From positions 1 to 58,635 of the forward strand of contig DATHMF010000082.1 of NCBI GenBank assembly GCA_035487355.1: a stretch of DNA of 58,635 nucleotides, given 5' to 3'. The first letter of the stretch is position 1. The number at the start of each line of letters is the position of its first letter. Shown one piece after another: positions 1 to 8,889 of the stretch. The notes beneath the pieces are model-generated. The model was not told the DNA's origin, searched no databases, and saw only the letters and a list, made by a program, of their open reading frames with translations. This DNA comes from Terriglobales bacterium. GTDB lineage: Bacteria; Acidobacteriota; Terriglobia; Terriglobales; Acidobacteriaceae. The position numbers were made by a program, and so were the translations under genes.

Positions 1-1
1 A

Positions 2-196
2 GGTTCTTCACGGCCACCCCTAAATATGAGCCAGCCTATCGTAACGCCACGTCAGTCGGAAGGCGGGGGCAGCTTTCACGGTGGGAGCAGCAACTCCGGT
101 GGCGGTTCGCGCAATGATAGCGGTAGCCACAGCCAACCGAGCCAGCCGAGCGGGCGCAGCGATTCGCACTCCTCGGGTTCAGGATGGCACCGCTAA
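2..196 (+). CDS. C-terminal end of a Ser/Gly/His-rich protein (partial)
   Basis: An open frame enters from the left edge and stops at TAA 194-196, giving about 64 residues with no start in the window. The tail is low complexity, dominated by Ser, Gly, His, Asn and Gln (for example GGGSFHGGSS and SGSGWHR at the end). Such tails are common on exported Acidobacteriota proteins, but no catalytic motif is visible here, so no function is assigned. A hairpin terminator follows at 233-260, which supports this being the real end of a gene. The upstream sequence would be needed to name the protein. Confidence 0.6.
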   Translation, partial: GSSRPPLNMSQPIVTPRQSEGGGSFHGGSSNSGGGSRNDSGSHSQPSQPSGRSDSHSSGSGWHR

Positions 197-232
197 TTAA
201 TCTTTTTCAGAATTCCCAGTATGGGATCAAGC

Positions 233-260
233 CACCCCACGAAGTAACGTTCGTGGGGTG
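233..260 (+). terminator. Rho-independent-type terminator after the partial gene
   Basis: An 11-bp perfect inverted repeat, CACCCCACGAA with TTCGTGGGGTG, encloses a 6-nt loop and is followed by the T-rich stretch ATTTGTTT. It lies between the end of the plus-strand partial gene and the end of the minus-strand cimA. It may serve both strands, but the T-rich side favours plus. Confidence 0.65.
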
Positions 261-291
261 ATTTGTTTAGGAATGCAATTTTTCGACCGGT

Positions 292-1896
292 TTACGGCTG
301 CTCTCCTACTGCGATTTCCGTGGGAGTGTTTTTCTGTGACAAGCGAATGAGATCCAGACGGGCGCCATCGAGCAGGGCCTTCCAACTGGCTTCAATAATA
401 TTGGTAGAGACTCCTACCGTGGACCAACTCTTGCCGCCGTCGTGGGCCCACTGTACCAGCACACGGACTTTCGCTGCCGTATTGCTGCGCGAATCCAGCA
501 CACGCACTTTGTAGTCGGTAAGGCTGGCCTGTGTGAGATGAGGGTAAAGCGAGGAGACACATTTTCGAAGGCAAAGATCAAGCGCATGCACCGGGCCTTC
601 ACCCACAGCGGTGGTGGTGTGGATGCGATTTTCGTGCTCCACAGTAACACTGGCCGTCGAGGAAGAGCGCCCGCCTTCGGTCACTTTGGTGGTGACCTCG
701 TAGTGCTTTACGCTAAAGAAGTGGGTTTCCGGGTGTAAGGCTTCGTGCACCAGCAACTCGAAGGTACCCTCTGCCGATTCGAGCTCATAGCCGAGGAATT
801 CCATCTGCTTGATGCGCTGCAGAAGTTCGCGTCTTCCTTCTTCACTGAGACGTTCTTCCAGGCCGCGCTGCTTGAGCATATAAAGAATGTTGCTTTGTCC
901 CGATAGGTCGCTCACCAGCACGCGCTGGCTGTTGCCCACGGCACCCGGGGCGATGTGCTCATAGGTTGCAGAGTCTTTAAGAATGGCGCTGACATGGATG
1001 CCGCCTTTGTGCGCAAAGGCGCTCTTGCCGACAAAGGGCTGGTCACCACGCGGGGTCAGGTTCGCCACATCGGCAATTGAGCGGGCCAGGGAAGAGAGAT
1101 GGGCAAGCTTTTCAGTGCCGATGACCTGGTATCCCATCTTCAATTCCAGATTAGCGATGATGGAGCAGAGATTGGCATTGCCGCAGCGCTCGCCATATCC
1201 GTTGATGCAGCCCTGGACATGAGTGGCGCCCTGCTCGACGGCCGCCAGGGTGTTGGCCACAGCGACGTCGGAATCGTTGTGCGTATGAATACCGATAATC
1301 CCGTCGAATCGGCGGCGGACCTCGGCCACGACCTCGGTAATTCGTCCGGGAAGCGTTCCACCGTTGGTGTCGCACAGGCAGAGAACATCGGCCCCAGCCT
1401 TCTGGGCAGCTTCCAGCGTTCTGAGTGCGAAATCTTTATTGGCGTTATATCCATCAAAGAAATGCTCGGCGTCGTAGACGACTTCCTTGCCATGCTCCTT
1501 AAGAAAGCGCACAGTCTCGGAGATCAATTGCAGGTTTTGCTCTTCGGTGACGCCCAGCGCACGCCTGGTGTGCAGCTCCCAGCTCTTGCCGAAAATGGAA
1601 ACCACGGGCGTGCCGGTCTCGATCAATCCAAGAACACTTGGGTCGGTTTGCACGGTATTTTTTGCCGTGCGAGTAGAGCCGAACGCGGTAAGCTTGGCGT
1701 GATGAAGCTTCAGCTCCCGTGCCTTGACGAAAAATTCCTTGTCCTTGGGGTTGGAGCTGGGCCAGCCGCCTTCAATGTAGTCAATACCGAGTTCATCCAA
1801 CATCTGCGCGATGAGGAGCTTGTCTTCCAGGGAGAAGGAAATGGATTCGCCCTGGCTTCCATCGCGAAGCGTGGTGTCAAAGGTAAAAATCTTCAT
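292..1896 (-). CDS. cimA: Citramalate synthase (2-isopropylmalate synthase family)
   Basis: The 534-residue product should condense pyruvate and acetyl-CoA to (R)-citramalate, the first step of the threonine-independent route to 2-oxobutanoate and isoleucine. The N-terminal HMGL-like TIM barrel opens with FDTTLRDGSQGE, the substrate and metal-binding signature of the LeuA/CimA family. It also has the metal-binding HTHND and the GYGERCGN segment. The last ~130 residues match the LeuA-type allosteric dimer domain, the isoleucine feedback site in this family. An upstream in-frame start would add 30 residues of poor quality, so the ATG at 1894-1896 in front of KIFTFDTT is preferred. Length and the GSQGE motif favour CimA over LeuA or homocitrate synthase. 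No other branched-chain gene is in the window. Confidence 0.9.
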   Translation of the reverse strand: MKIFTFDTTLRDGSQGESISFSLEDKLLIAQMLDELGIDYIEGGWPSSNPKDKEFFVKARELKLHHAKLTAFGSTRTAKNTVQTDPSVLGLIETGTPVVSIFGKSWELHTRRALGVTEEQNLQLISETVRFLKEHGKEVVYDAEHFFDGYNANKDFALRTLEAAQKAGADVLCLCDTNGGTLPGRITEVVAEVRRRFDGIIGIHTHNDSDVAVANTLAAVEQGATHVQGCINGYGERCGNANLCSIIANLELKMGYQVIGTEKLAHLSSLARSIADVANLTPRGDQPFVGKSAFAHKGGIHVSAILKDSATYEHIAPGAVGNSQRVLVSDLSGQSNILYMLKQRGLEERLSEEGRRELLQRIKQMEFLGYELESAEGTFELLVHEALHPETHFFSVKHYEVTTKVTEGGRSSSTASVTVEHENRIHTTTAVGEGPVHALDLCLRKCVSSLYPHLTQASLTDYKVRVLDSRSNTAAKVRVLVQWAHDGGKSWSTVGVSTNIIEASWKALLDGARLDLIRLSQKNTPTEIAVGEQP

Positions 1897-1995
1897 GCAA
1901 AGTATACGTAACGAGCAACTTCTATTCTCGCCGAAGTCGACCGCTACGGCAAACCCAATATGGGCCTTGCTAAGAATTGAACCCAAAAGTGAAAT

Positions 1996-2028
1996 GTAAA
2001 AGAAAAGCCTCGTCCGAAGACGAGGCTT
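1996..2028 (-). terminator. Terminator of the CHRD gene
   Basis: A perfect 10-bp stem, AAGCCTCGTC / GACGAGGCTT, encloses the tetraloop CGAA (TTCG on the minus strand). On the minus strand it is followed by TTTTCTTTT. It lies about 25 bp beyond the stop codon of the CHRD-domain gene, a classical intrinsic terminator for that gene. Confidence 0.85.
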
Positions 2029-2054
2029 GGTGAAAGAGAGACAAAAGACTTTAC

Positions 2055-2576
2055 TTAATCATGCCGGCCGGCAAAGTGGACCTGCCCGCGGATTTCACCA
2101 CCAGGGAAATTCGTAGTGTGAAGGTTTACATAGGTCGCGCCCTCGCCCACCAACCGCAGGGCAGTAACGAGATCACCGACTGTAACGTTCTGTTTCGTAG
2201 GGCCAACAACATTAGCTGCAGTGATGGTACCTGTTATCGTCCCTGAGGTGGCTGCAGGGCACGCCGGCTGGGAGTCGCCACCGCACAGGAAGACCATCAC
2301 CCCCCCCGACTCGGCTGGAAAGCCAAAGTGAATGTGTGAAAAGAGGGGCATGGAAGTCAGGTTCTTAAAGGTAAGCGTGAAGGTAACGGTGCCATCCGGG
2401 TGAACGGTCATTTTAAATGTGCCCGTGGCGGGGGTGTTGATTGGGGCTCCCCCAACCGACGTTTCATTCAGGCCGTTCAGACTCGTCCTGAAGAAAACAC
2501 TATCGTCATTATCGGCAGCCGAGCACAACATGCCAAAGCAAAATACACAGAGAACAACTAACACAAGTTTCTTCAT
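2055..2576 (-). CDS. Secreted CHRD-domain protein
   Basis: The 173-residue product has a clear Sec signal peptide (MKKLVLVVLCVFCFGMLCSA) and then a single CHRD (chordin-like) domain over nearly all of the mature part. Family hallmarks visible are the SHIHFG segment, the VTALRLVG stretch and the closing YVNLHT...GGEIRGQV motif. CHRD domains are extracellular beta-rich modules; in bacteria their ligand is generally unknown. A longer reading frame exists, but the ATG at 2574-2576 is preceded by GAGGAG at good spacing and begins the signal peptide, so it is chosen. The gene is monocistronic, with its own terminator. The role is unknown beyond export. Confidence 0.85.
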   Translation of the reverse strand: MKKLVLVVLCVFCFGMLCSAADNDDSVFFRTSLNGLNETSVGGAPINTPATGTFKMTVHPDGTVTFTLTFKNLTSMPLFSHIHFGFPAESGGVMVFLCGGDSQPACPAATSGTITGTITAANVVGPTKQNVTVGDLVTALRLVGEGATYVNLHTTNFPGGEIRGQVHFAGRHD

Positions 2577-2945
2577 CTTAAGATTCTCCTCGTGACAAAA
2601 GTTGGGACAACGTACAAAAGCCTGGAACAAAATGGAGTCGAGTTGACTTAATGCAGCGCTTTTTTGTCTCAAATTCCCTGACGAATTAAGAGACGAGTTA
2701 TTTACTCAACATCTTTACAGCCAAAGGCTCCGCAGCCAAAACGCGGCTGCTATAGCCTCCCTTTTGATTCGCGCGGAACTACGCTCATCAAAAGTTCACC
2801 CACATTCAAATCAATGTGGCGGGAGAAGTATAGAAAAGGCAAGTTCTGGGATTTGTCACTTAAATGTAATATTTTTGTTAATTGAGTATTAACGTTAAAA
2901 GCGGTTCAGAGGTTAAAAACCCTTGATTCTATTGAGTTTTACCGG
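2577..2945. other. Intergenic, 369 bp, with a degenerate repeat copy
   Basis: No coding frame is convincing here. It should hold the CHRD promoter. Bases 2719-2800 carry a decayed copy of the dispersed repeat described at 20549 and 28725: GGCTCCGCAGCC, then GGCTGCTATAGCC, then an end resembling AAAAGTTCACCC. The remainder is A/T-rich, and I see no further structure. Confidence 0.5.
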
Positions 2946-4637
2946 TTATTTCACAGGATGGACTTTTTCCGGACTGCCATCTGCAACGGAGCACTTTACG
3001 GTAAGACTGATTTTGCTGCTCGATTCCACCTGTACGGCCTCACCTTTTGACATGTAGGGTTGCAGCACCGCAGGATTTGCCCACTCCAGGTCCCAGCCGT
3101 TCTCGATGGCCAGCACCGTATACTTGCCAGGCAGCACCGAGGATAGCTCGAAAGTACCGTCGCTATCACTCTGATCGCGGCGAAACAGGGGCCAGTTGTT
3201 CGCCGGGTCTTGCGGCACAAGCACAATCATCGCTCCAGCGATGGGTTTGTTGTCGCGTCGCACCACACCTTCCACCCGGCCGTTTCCTTTGGAAGCTACC
3301 AGCGCGAGTTGGACGTGATCAGAGCCGCTGATTTCAACCGACTGGCCCACCACCTTGGCGTTGAGGGCGGAGATACTCTTCAAAATAAACCCTTCAGAGT
3401 TGAGCAGAATAAGGTCGTAGTGTCCCGGGCTGACCTCCGGCGAATCAAACTCTCCCTTGGGCGAGACAGGAATCTCGAACTGCTGGCCGGACTCACGGTT
3501 GTGAAACTGAAGCGATGCTTCCTGCGGAGGGTTGTGCTGGTCGTCAAATATCACGGCGCCGGTGACAGTTGCGAGTTCAGAGCCGACAGCGGCATCCACG
3601 GCGCCGTTGCTTTGTACGTTCAAAGTCTGGTGCCGGGAGTTTGTGCTTATCCCTCCATTTTTCTCTTTCGATGTTTCCACACCCATGTCGTAACGGCCCG
3701 GAGGTATGCCGGAAATCTCAATCACATTTGGGGAGATGTTCTCAATTTGGGTTTCCACAAAGGTCACGTTGCCCCCGATCAGAGTTTGTTTTAACGTCGC
3801 TCCCTCGATCCCAAGAGATGAGTTCGGGTTCTGATTGCTCAATCGCAAATGGATTGCGGGCACGGCCCGTAAGCTGATATCGGCTGTGAGGTGGTCGCCC
3901 CAGCTCAAGGTAATAGGTGTGGCCGCCTCTGGTTCAATCGTCTGCCGGTAATACGTGATGGGGTAGGCGACATCGAGTTCAGAATTGTCAGTTGTGGCAA
4001 GCTTTGCCACTCTGCTTCCCGAGGGATCGTGGTACGCATACCAAGGTTTGGCCGAAACGGCCACGAAATAGGTCCCCGTGGGAAGATGGCCGAAGTGGTA
4101 GGACCCCTGGTCATCGGTCGCTCCGTGAATGCTGAGGTCGGTGGTACGCTCTCCGGTATCGGAATGCCGAACGAACAGCATGACCGCGGCGTTACGTATC
4201 GGGTCATCCTGCTCGTCCGTGACCCTTCCGGAAATCGAGCCTTCAGGCTTGAGACGAAACAAAATATTCTCTGAGGTTTTCTCCGGTCCGACTGCGATGC
4301 CTGTAGAGAAGGGGCCGTGCCCGTCGAACGCTTGCTGCGGAAATCCCCTGTGCTTTGCCGCCAGGGTATATTTGCCGGGAGCAACGTCCTTAAACAAGAA
4401 GTGCCCATTGGCTTCCGAAACTGCGGTCTGGAGTTGATTTGGGTTGCTGGTGGAGGCAATCACGACCTCTGCGCCTGCAATGGGCTCACCGTTAAGTGCG
4501 TGGACCACAGTGCCGTTGATTTGAAAGCCACTTGGTGCAGCAGAAGGCGGTGCAGCCGGAGCAGGCGCAGGCGTAACCGGTTGTTGCGCAGCCAGCCCAA
4601 GCGTGAGAAACAAGAGACAAATGGATCTCGATAGCAA
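2946..4637 (-). CDS. Secreted carboxypeptidase-regulatory-like domain protein
   Basis: The 563-residue product has a signal peptide (LSRSICLLFLTLGLAAQ) and a Pro/Ala-rich linker. Several Ig-like beta-sandwich modules of the carboxypeptidase-regulatory-like (CarboxypepD_reg/CnaB-like) type follow. Their signatures recur: GEPIAGAEVVI ... GHFLFKDVAPGKYTL near 50-100, GSISGRVTDEQDDPI near 133, and KPIAGAMIVLVPQ ... GTFELSSVLPGKYTV near 465-510. The start is a TTG at 4635-4637, only 5 bp after the upstream gene's stop, with GAGGAGAG about 10 nt before it, so the two genes are probably translated together. Such proteins are abundant in Acidobacteriota. They are thought to act at the cell surface in adhesion or polymer handling, but no specific ligand can be inferred. 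Confidence 0.75.
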   Translation of the reverse strand: MLSRSICLLFLTLGLAAQQPVTPAPAPAAPPSAAPSGFQINGTVVHALNGEPIAGAEVVIASTSNPNQLQTAVSEANGHFLFKDVAPGKYTLAAKHRGFPQQAFDGHGPFSTGIAVGPEKTSENILFRLKPEGSISGRVTDEQDDPIRNAAVMLFVRHSDTGERTTDLSIHGATDDQGSYHFGHLPTGTYFVAVSAKPWYAYHDPSGSRVAKLATTDNSELDVAYPITYYRQTIEPEAATPITLSWGDHLTADISLRAVPAIHLRLSNQNPNSSLGIEGATLKQTLIGGNVTFVETQIENISPNVIEISGIPPGRYDMGVETSKEKNGGISTNSRHQTLNVQSNGAVDAAVGSELATVTGAVIFDDQHNPPQEASLQFHNRESGQQFEIPVSPKGEFDSPEVSPGHYDLILLNSEGFILKSISALNAKVVGQSVEISGSDHVQLALVASKGNGRVEGVVRRDNKPIAGAMIVLVPQDPANNWPLFRRDQSDSDGTFELSSVLPGKYTVLAIENGWDLEWANPAVLQPYMSKGEAVQVESSSKISLTVKCSVADGSPEKVHPVK

Positions 4638-4642
4638 GCTGA

Positions 4643-6421
4643 TTACTCTCCTCTTGGAATCAGACCAACTCTGACGGTTGTCTTTTCATTGGGCTGAAGG
4701 CTGACTTGGGCCGCTTTGGAGGCATATTCGCTCAGAACATCAGGATTGGAATACTCAAGTCCATCCAGACGGTCAAAGGCGAACACCTTATATTCACCGG
4801 GAGCAAGTCCATCAATCTGGAAGTCACCGTGATCGTCAGCAACAGTCATTTTCGGATCGAGCGGGGCATAGTCGGGAACAACTAACACGGCCGCTTGCCC
4901 GTCATTCTCCTGCGATTGCACGGTCCCACTCAGTGTGGCGCTGTCGTCTCGCAGTACGATCTCCATCGTAGAAGATTGGCCCGGCGTTACTGTCAGCTCT
5001 TCCCGCAAAAGGTCTGCGCCGCCGTATTGGATAGACTTAACATACAAGGAAAGATCGTTCGAATTGTTGGGAACCACCTCAACCTTATATTTGCCGGCTT
5101 CGACATTGCGCAGCACAAGCAGCGGGTTTCTCGGCCCGCCTTCAACATTGGCGGTAAGATCAGGATGGCCAATGTCAATGGGATGAAGATTGACGGAGGC
5201 TGGAACAGAGCCTACCCTTACGACGCTGCCTCCTATGGTGCCAACCCCCTCAATTTGGGGTTCGGATTGGAATTTGGTTGTTTCCACGCGTACCACAATG
5301 GGAATGGATAGTGCCGGCGTCAACGAGAGGCGCAGGTTTTTTGCGTTTGTGGTTGCGCTTACTGTGAGCTCTGCATGCAGTAGACGCTCGAAAGTGTCCT
5401 TGGCGTCAGCCTTGATGGTGCAAAGACCGGCTGCGACAATCCGCGCCTCGAACTTGCCGGTTTGCGGATCAAATTGCTTTTCGAGAGCCACATCATCTCC
5501 AGATTGATTCAGGAATTGCACGTCCGCTTCCTGTCCATGAGGATAGCCGGTGATCACGCCGGCAACGGAAACTACTGGTGTTTGTCGAAGCGTGAAATCC
5601 ATCTGCGCGTGCTGGCCGGGCGCAAGTCGAATGGGCTCGGCTTCGGAGAATTCCGCAACCCCGGGATAATAAGTGACCGGATAGGCAACATTCGGATTGC
5701 TCCCAAATTGGGGCTGATCGCGGATCGGGTAAGGAACAGCGGCAAGGTAGTATGTGCCAGGAGCCAGGTTGGCAATGCGAAACTCGCCGTCTTCATCTGT
5801 GCCCAGGGTTTGTGGCTGCTCCTGCTCCTGCTGTAGCGCCTGCAACTGTTTGCGGCCATTTGCCCTAAGCAAGCCGCTGATTCTTATGATCACCCCTTCG
5901 AGCGGTTCTCCGTTGGCATCCACAACGTGTCCGGTAATCACCGCTTCCGGTATAAGTTTTATGACCACAGCAGGCGCATCCGGGCCAACATCAACGTGGT
6001 TTTCCCGAGGCCAGCCTTCATTCAGCTCCTGTTGATTGAAGAAGCCCGGTTTTCTCGCGATCAGGGTTGTTCGCATCTGCGGCAGCCCCTCGAATTTGAA
6101 ACGGCCTTCCCGATCAGTAAGCATTGTGCGCTGCCGGTAACCGGGGTCAAAGGCGTTTGGGTCGTCCTCCTCCCCCATGGGTGGGTGAAATACCGGCGCC
6201 TGATTCGAACTGATCTGCACTAACGCCCGGCTGACCGGTTCTCCGGTCACAGAATTCACAACCGTGCCACTTAAAGTGTAAGAAGATTTTTCTGTTTCGT
6301 TCGAGGATAGGAAGGTGCCAGAGTTGATCTGTGCTTTCGCCGGCGGAACAAAAACAGAAGTGCCAGCCAGTAGGAAAAAAGCCACGGAACAAAAATAGAA
6401 ACAACTCGGGATTCGGTACAT
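4643..6421 (-). CDS. Secreted carboxypeptidase-regulatory-like domain protein (paralogue)
   Basis: The ~592-residue product resembles its downstream neighbour in architecture. It has a hydrophobic signal region (FYFCSVAFFLLAGTSVF), then repeated carboxypeptidase-regulatory-like modules: GTVVNSVTGEPVSRALVQI ... GRFKFEGLPQMRTTL, AVITGHVVDANGEPLEGV ... GEFRIANLAPGTYYL, and a C-terminal DFQIDGLAPGEYKVFAF. It is probably a tandem duplicate. The ATG at 6419-6421 is chosen; a TTG 39 nt upstream would add 13 residues, and neither has a strong ribosome-binding site. It sits in a minus-strand run 6494-2946 with an Fn3 lipoprotein upstream and the paralogue 5 bp downstream. The function is unknown beyond export. 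Confidence 0.7.
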   Translation of the reverse strand: MYRIPSCFYFCSVAFFLLAGTSVFVPPAKAQINSGTFLSSNETEKSSYTLSGTVVNSVTGEPVSRALVQISSNQAPVFHPPMGEEDDPNAFDPGYRQRTMLTDREGRFKFEGLPQMRTTLIARKPGFFNQQELNEGWPRENHVDVGPDAPAVVIKLIPEAVITGHVVDANGEPLEGVIIRISGLLRANGRKQLQALQQEQEQPQTLGTDEDGEFRIANLAPGTYYLAAVPYPIRDQPQFGSNPNVAYPVTYYPGVAEFSEAEPIRLAPGQHAQMDFTLRQTPVVSVAGVITGYPHGQEADVQFLNQSGDDVALEKQFDPQTGKFEARIVAAGLCTIKADAKDTFERLLHAELTVSATTNAKNLRLSLTPALSIPIVVRVETTKFQSEPQIEGVGTIGGSVVRVGSVPASVNLHPIDIGHPDLTANVEGGPRNPLLVLRNVEAGKYKVEVVPNNSNDLSLYVKSIQYGGADLLREELTVTPGQSSTMEIVLRDDSATLSGTVQSQENDGQAAVLVVPDYAPLDPKMTVADDHGDFQIDGLAPGEYKVFAFDRLDGLEYSNPDVLSEYASKAAQVSLQPNEKTTVRVGLIPRGE

Positions 6422-6493
6422 GTTGAAAACATTAATTATATTACTGTGGAATTGATACAAGCCATGTCCAATCTAAGAAGCTTCACCCGGTTT

Positions 6494-7366
6494 TCAGGGT
6501 TTGTTTGACGGCAGGGATTGAGTGGTTTGATCCGATGGTTCACGCCCTGTGGTCTTTTCAGCCAGATTGGAAGGCTGACCGTAAAAGAAAGCCCGGACTC
6601 GAAAAGACAACTTGGCTTCGTAAGGAAGGTTATAGGTAATTAACGACGTAGTGCCCGGATCCAAAAAAGAAGAGACTTTGAAGTCGGAATTTGGGTCTGA
6701 CTTGATTTCAATCAAATACCCATCTTCATCCTTAGCATGGTCTTTCCACTCCAACTTTACCCCGGCAGGTGGAACAAGTGTTGCCTTCAGATCCGTAGGC
6801 GCGGCCTGAGCAAGAGTTGAGGCAGACTTGACGGAATATCTGGTTTCTGTTGGTGCCGATGATGGACCAGTTTTGATGCCTTTGCGGGGAGCTTGTTGAG
6901 ATCCCTTCTTCCCGGTCGTAATCTCGGCGATGTTGGAAGCTTCTCCAAAAAAAGGGAGCACACGGAAGATGAACCTGGTCTGCGGCATGAGATTGGGATG
7001 GCGATACCTGGCCTCGCTGGCAGGAACTGCGGCGATGGTGATGAATTCATTGTCGGCATTGGGACTGTATTCCACAAAGTAGCCGGCGGCATGGGTAGCG
7101 TTGTTTTTCCACCTCAAATCAATGTTGATGGGGTCGGCTAGAGCGGCGGTCAACTCGGTAGGCGCGGCGAAGGTAGCCGCGTCTAGGCTGACGTTCGGCT
7201 TTTCAGATTGCGATGCTGAACATCCCAACAACACAAAAACAGTTACCAGCTCCAAACTGCAAACTGCAAGCCAGCCCAGCAGAGGACGACTGTGCCTCGA
7301 AAATACAAAGCTGAACACTTTCGCAAACGTAGTTTTTATTAACTCATCTGTCGAAGAGATGATCAT
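6494..7366 (-). CDS. Putative lipoprotein with two fibronectin type III-like domains
   Basis: The 290-residue product has a long N-terminal region with a hydrophobic helix ending in LLGC-SAS, a plausible lipobox placing the lipidated Cys near residue 49. Two Fn3-like repeats follow. The first (about 68-150) has APTELTAAL ... IDLRWKNNATHAAGYFVEYS ... FRVLPFFGEASNIAEITTG. The second (about 190-275) has APTDLKATL ... VKLEWKDHAKDEDGYLIEI ... FRVRAFFYGQPSNLAEKTTG. The two repeats are clearly related, which suggests internal duplication. It is the first gene of a run with the two carboxypeptidase-regulatory-like genes, so a shared surface role is likely. No enzymatic domain is visible. Confidence 0.7.
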   Translation of the reverse strand: MIISSTDELIKTTFAKVFSFVFSRHSRPLLGWLAVCSLELVTVFVLLGCSASQSEKPNVSLDAATFAAPTELTAALADPINIDLRWKNNATHAAGYFVEYSPNADNEFITIAAVPASEARYRHPNLMPQTRFIFRVLPFFGEASNIAEITTGKKGSQQAPRKGIKTGPSSAPTETRYSVKSASTLAQAAPTDLKATLVPPAGVKLEWKDHAKDEDGYLIEIKSDPNSDFKVSSFLDPGTTSLITYNLPYEAKLSFRVRAFFYGQPSNLAEKTTGREPSDQTTQSLPSNKP

Positions 7367-7462
7367 AATGATGACTCGCTGCTATTCATAAATCTGGTCT
7401 GCCCCCTCAAGAGGGCAGGCCAGGATTGAAGTAACGGGGGAGGATTGTTTACTGTGCTCCTT

Positions 7463-7492
7463 TTTTACTGCATGTAGTTTTACTGCATGTAG
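7463..7492. repeat. Perfect 15-bp tandem duplication at a stop codon
   Basis: TTTTACTGCATGTAG occurs twice back to back (7463-7477 and 7478-7492). On the minus strand the upstream copy supplies the last codons and the TAA stop of the 7480-8094 gene; the downstream copy lies after the stop. It looks like a recent slippage event. Confidence 0.85.
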
Positions 7493-8094
7493 TGATGGAT
7501 GTTCTTGAACATTGCTCTCGATCTGCCGCCCGGCGGCAGACCGTTGTTGTAGGTTCCGTTCTTGAAATAGAAATCAAAGCCCACATTATTATGGGTTCCT
7601 GACGACACCAGGGAACCGTTGATCCACAGGAAAAACTTGCGGGTCGCAGGATTATAGGCTGAGTTCACGTGGAACCATTTGTTGGCCATACCCGAAGCTA
7701 TTGTCGGACCGACGCCGTTGCGGATGACGCCCGGGGTGTTCACCTGGAGATAGACAGGCTCATGCGCCGTGTTGCTCTTGATCTGATGGATGGCCGTGTG
7801 CTGGGTGCCGGCGTCAAACATCATGTCCGCTTCAAACTGGTTGAAGGTATGCTCGTTGGGAAATGAGGCCCAACGCAACTCTACCCGCTGCTCGCCGGCA
7901 AAGACCGTCGTGGTGATAACGCCGCCCACATTCGTGTAACGCTGGGCCAGCGGTGCGGACGTCCGGTTCTGCACCGTAAAAGCAGGATGGATCTCTGTCC
8001 ACTTGCCTGGCCCGAGAGGGCCCGCGCTGGCGTTTACTAAGAGTAGAGCGCAAACGCCCAGTCCAAGGACGGCGCTCTTGATGACTTGCTTCAT
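7480..8094 (-). CDS. Secreted PL7/PL20-like jelly-roll protein, active-site His replaced
   Basis: The 204-residue product has a signal peptide (VIKSAVLGLGVCALLLVNASA). Its mature part carries the three landmark strands of the alginate-lyase (PL7) type jelly roll: RVELR at 70-74, QIK at 104-106 where PL7 has QIH, and YFKNGTYNN at 176-184. In PL7 enzymes the Arg, the Gln/His pair and the Tyr form the active cleft that beta-eliminates uronate polymers. Here the His position reads Lys, so activity is doubtful and it may be a binding protein. The ATG at 8092-8094 has GGAGG at good spacing; the longer frame is rejected. It is a paralogue of the gene at 8224-8889, 129 bp upstream. Confidence 0.65.
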   Translation of the reverse strand: MKQVIKSAVLGLGVCALLLVNASAGPLGPGKWTEIHPAFTVQNRTSAPLAQRYTNVGGVITTTVFAGEQRVELRWASFPNEHTFNQFEADMMFDAGTQHTAIHQIKSNTAHEPVYLQVNTPGVIRNGVGPTIASGMANKWFHVNSAYNPATRKFFLWINGSLVSSGTHNNVGFDFYFKNGTYNNGLPPGGRSRAMFKNIHHYMQ

Positions 8095-8223
8095 TGTGTT
8101 TCCTCCGTTGTTCGTTGTTGTAAACGTTTTCATGTCGTGCGGAGACCCGTACAATAAGTATTCGTCATTGACGAGTCAATACAAAATTTGAAAACTTCTA
8201 TTCAGTGAAACCAAAAGATATTG

Positions 8224-8889
8224 TTACCGCGTCCAGAACTTGAAGTTCTTGTAATGGGTTTCCGATTTGGCGCCCGTGATGCCGTACACGCCGTTCTTGA
8301 AATACCAGACGGTCGAGAGCGGGTGAGGATCGTGCCGGGTCAGCACCAGACTGCCATTGATCCACACGCGACCGTTGCCGCTGACCGGGTCATAGGCAAC
8401 CAGCATGTGAAACCACTTACCCCACATGGCGGGGGCGATGATCGTGGATCCGTTATCATTGCGCAAGTTTCCGCCGGGAAGCACCTGCACGTAGATGGGC
8501 TCGCAGGCGCACGCGGTGGCATGAACCTGCATGATGGCGCTGCCCTGGGAACCAGGATCAATATTTACGTCGGCCTCCCACATATGCTCTTTAACCGTCC
8601 AATCGAGGTTCCAACGCATTTCTGTGCGAGGACCAGTTTTGGTGGTAGATGTGAAGCCTTTGTCACCTTTAAAAATCCACGCGTTGTACGTGGGACCGGC
8701 GGTAACCGAAAACCTGGCGGATTCGGGCAGGTTAAAAGGATGCTGAACTTTGTAAGTATCGGTGTATGGGGTGAAGCCGGCGTGCGGATCGGCTGGGGGA
8801 GCAGCCTGCACCTTTAATGCGGGACGCCCCACAAATAGAGCGCAAACGCCGAGAACGGCGGCGACGCTCGTCACTATTATTTTCTTCAT
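8224..8889 (-). CDS. Secreted PL7/PL20-like polysaccharide lyase
   Basis: The 221-residue product starts with a signal peptide (MKKIIVTSVAAVLGVCALFVG ... VQA). The mature domain shows the complete set of alginate-lyase-type motifs: RTEMR at 88-92, QVH at 121-123 and YFKNGVYG at 196-203. These correspond to the Arg, Gln/His and Tyr of the catalytic cleft in PL7 and the related PL20 glucuronan lyases. A secreted endo-lyase acting on a uronic-acid polymer is therefore likely, although the substrate (alginate, glucuronan or other) cannot be told from sequence. The start ATG has GGAG upstream. It sits 129 bp before a paralogue with a degenerate site. PL7 and PL20 are hard to separate by eye. Confidence 0.65.
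   Translation of the reverse strand: MKKIIVTSVAAVLGVCALFVGRPALKVQAAPPADPHAGFTPYTDTYKVQHPFNLPESARFSVTAGPTYNAWIFKGDKGFTSTTKTGPRTEMRWNLDWTVKEHMWEADVNIDPGSQGSAIMQVHATACACEPIYVQVLPGGNLRNDNGSTIIAPAMWGKWFHMLVAYDPVSGNGRVWINGSLVLTRHDPHPLSTVWYFKNGVYGITGAKSETHYKNFKFWTR

Noticed and set aside
8119..8133. A single GTAAACGTTTTCATG site before the 7480-8094 gene as an operator of the first IclR
   Set aside because: Only one half-site is present without the 21-bp partner seen upstream of lutA, and such A/T-rich words occur by chance.
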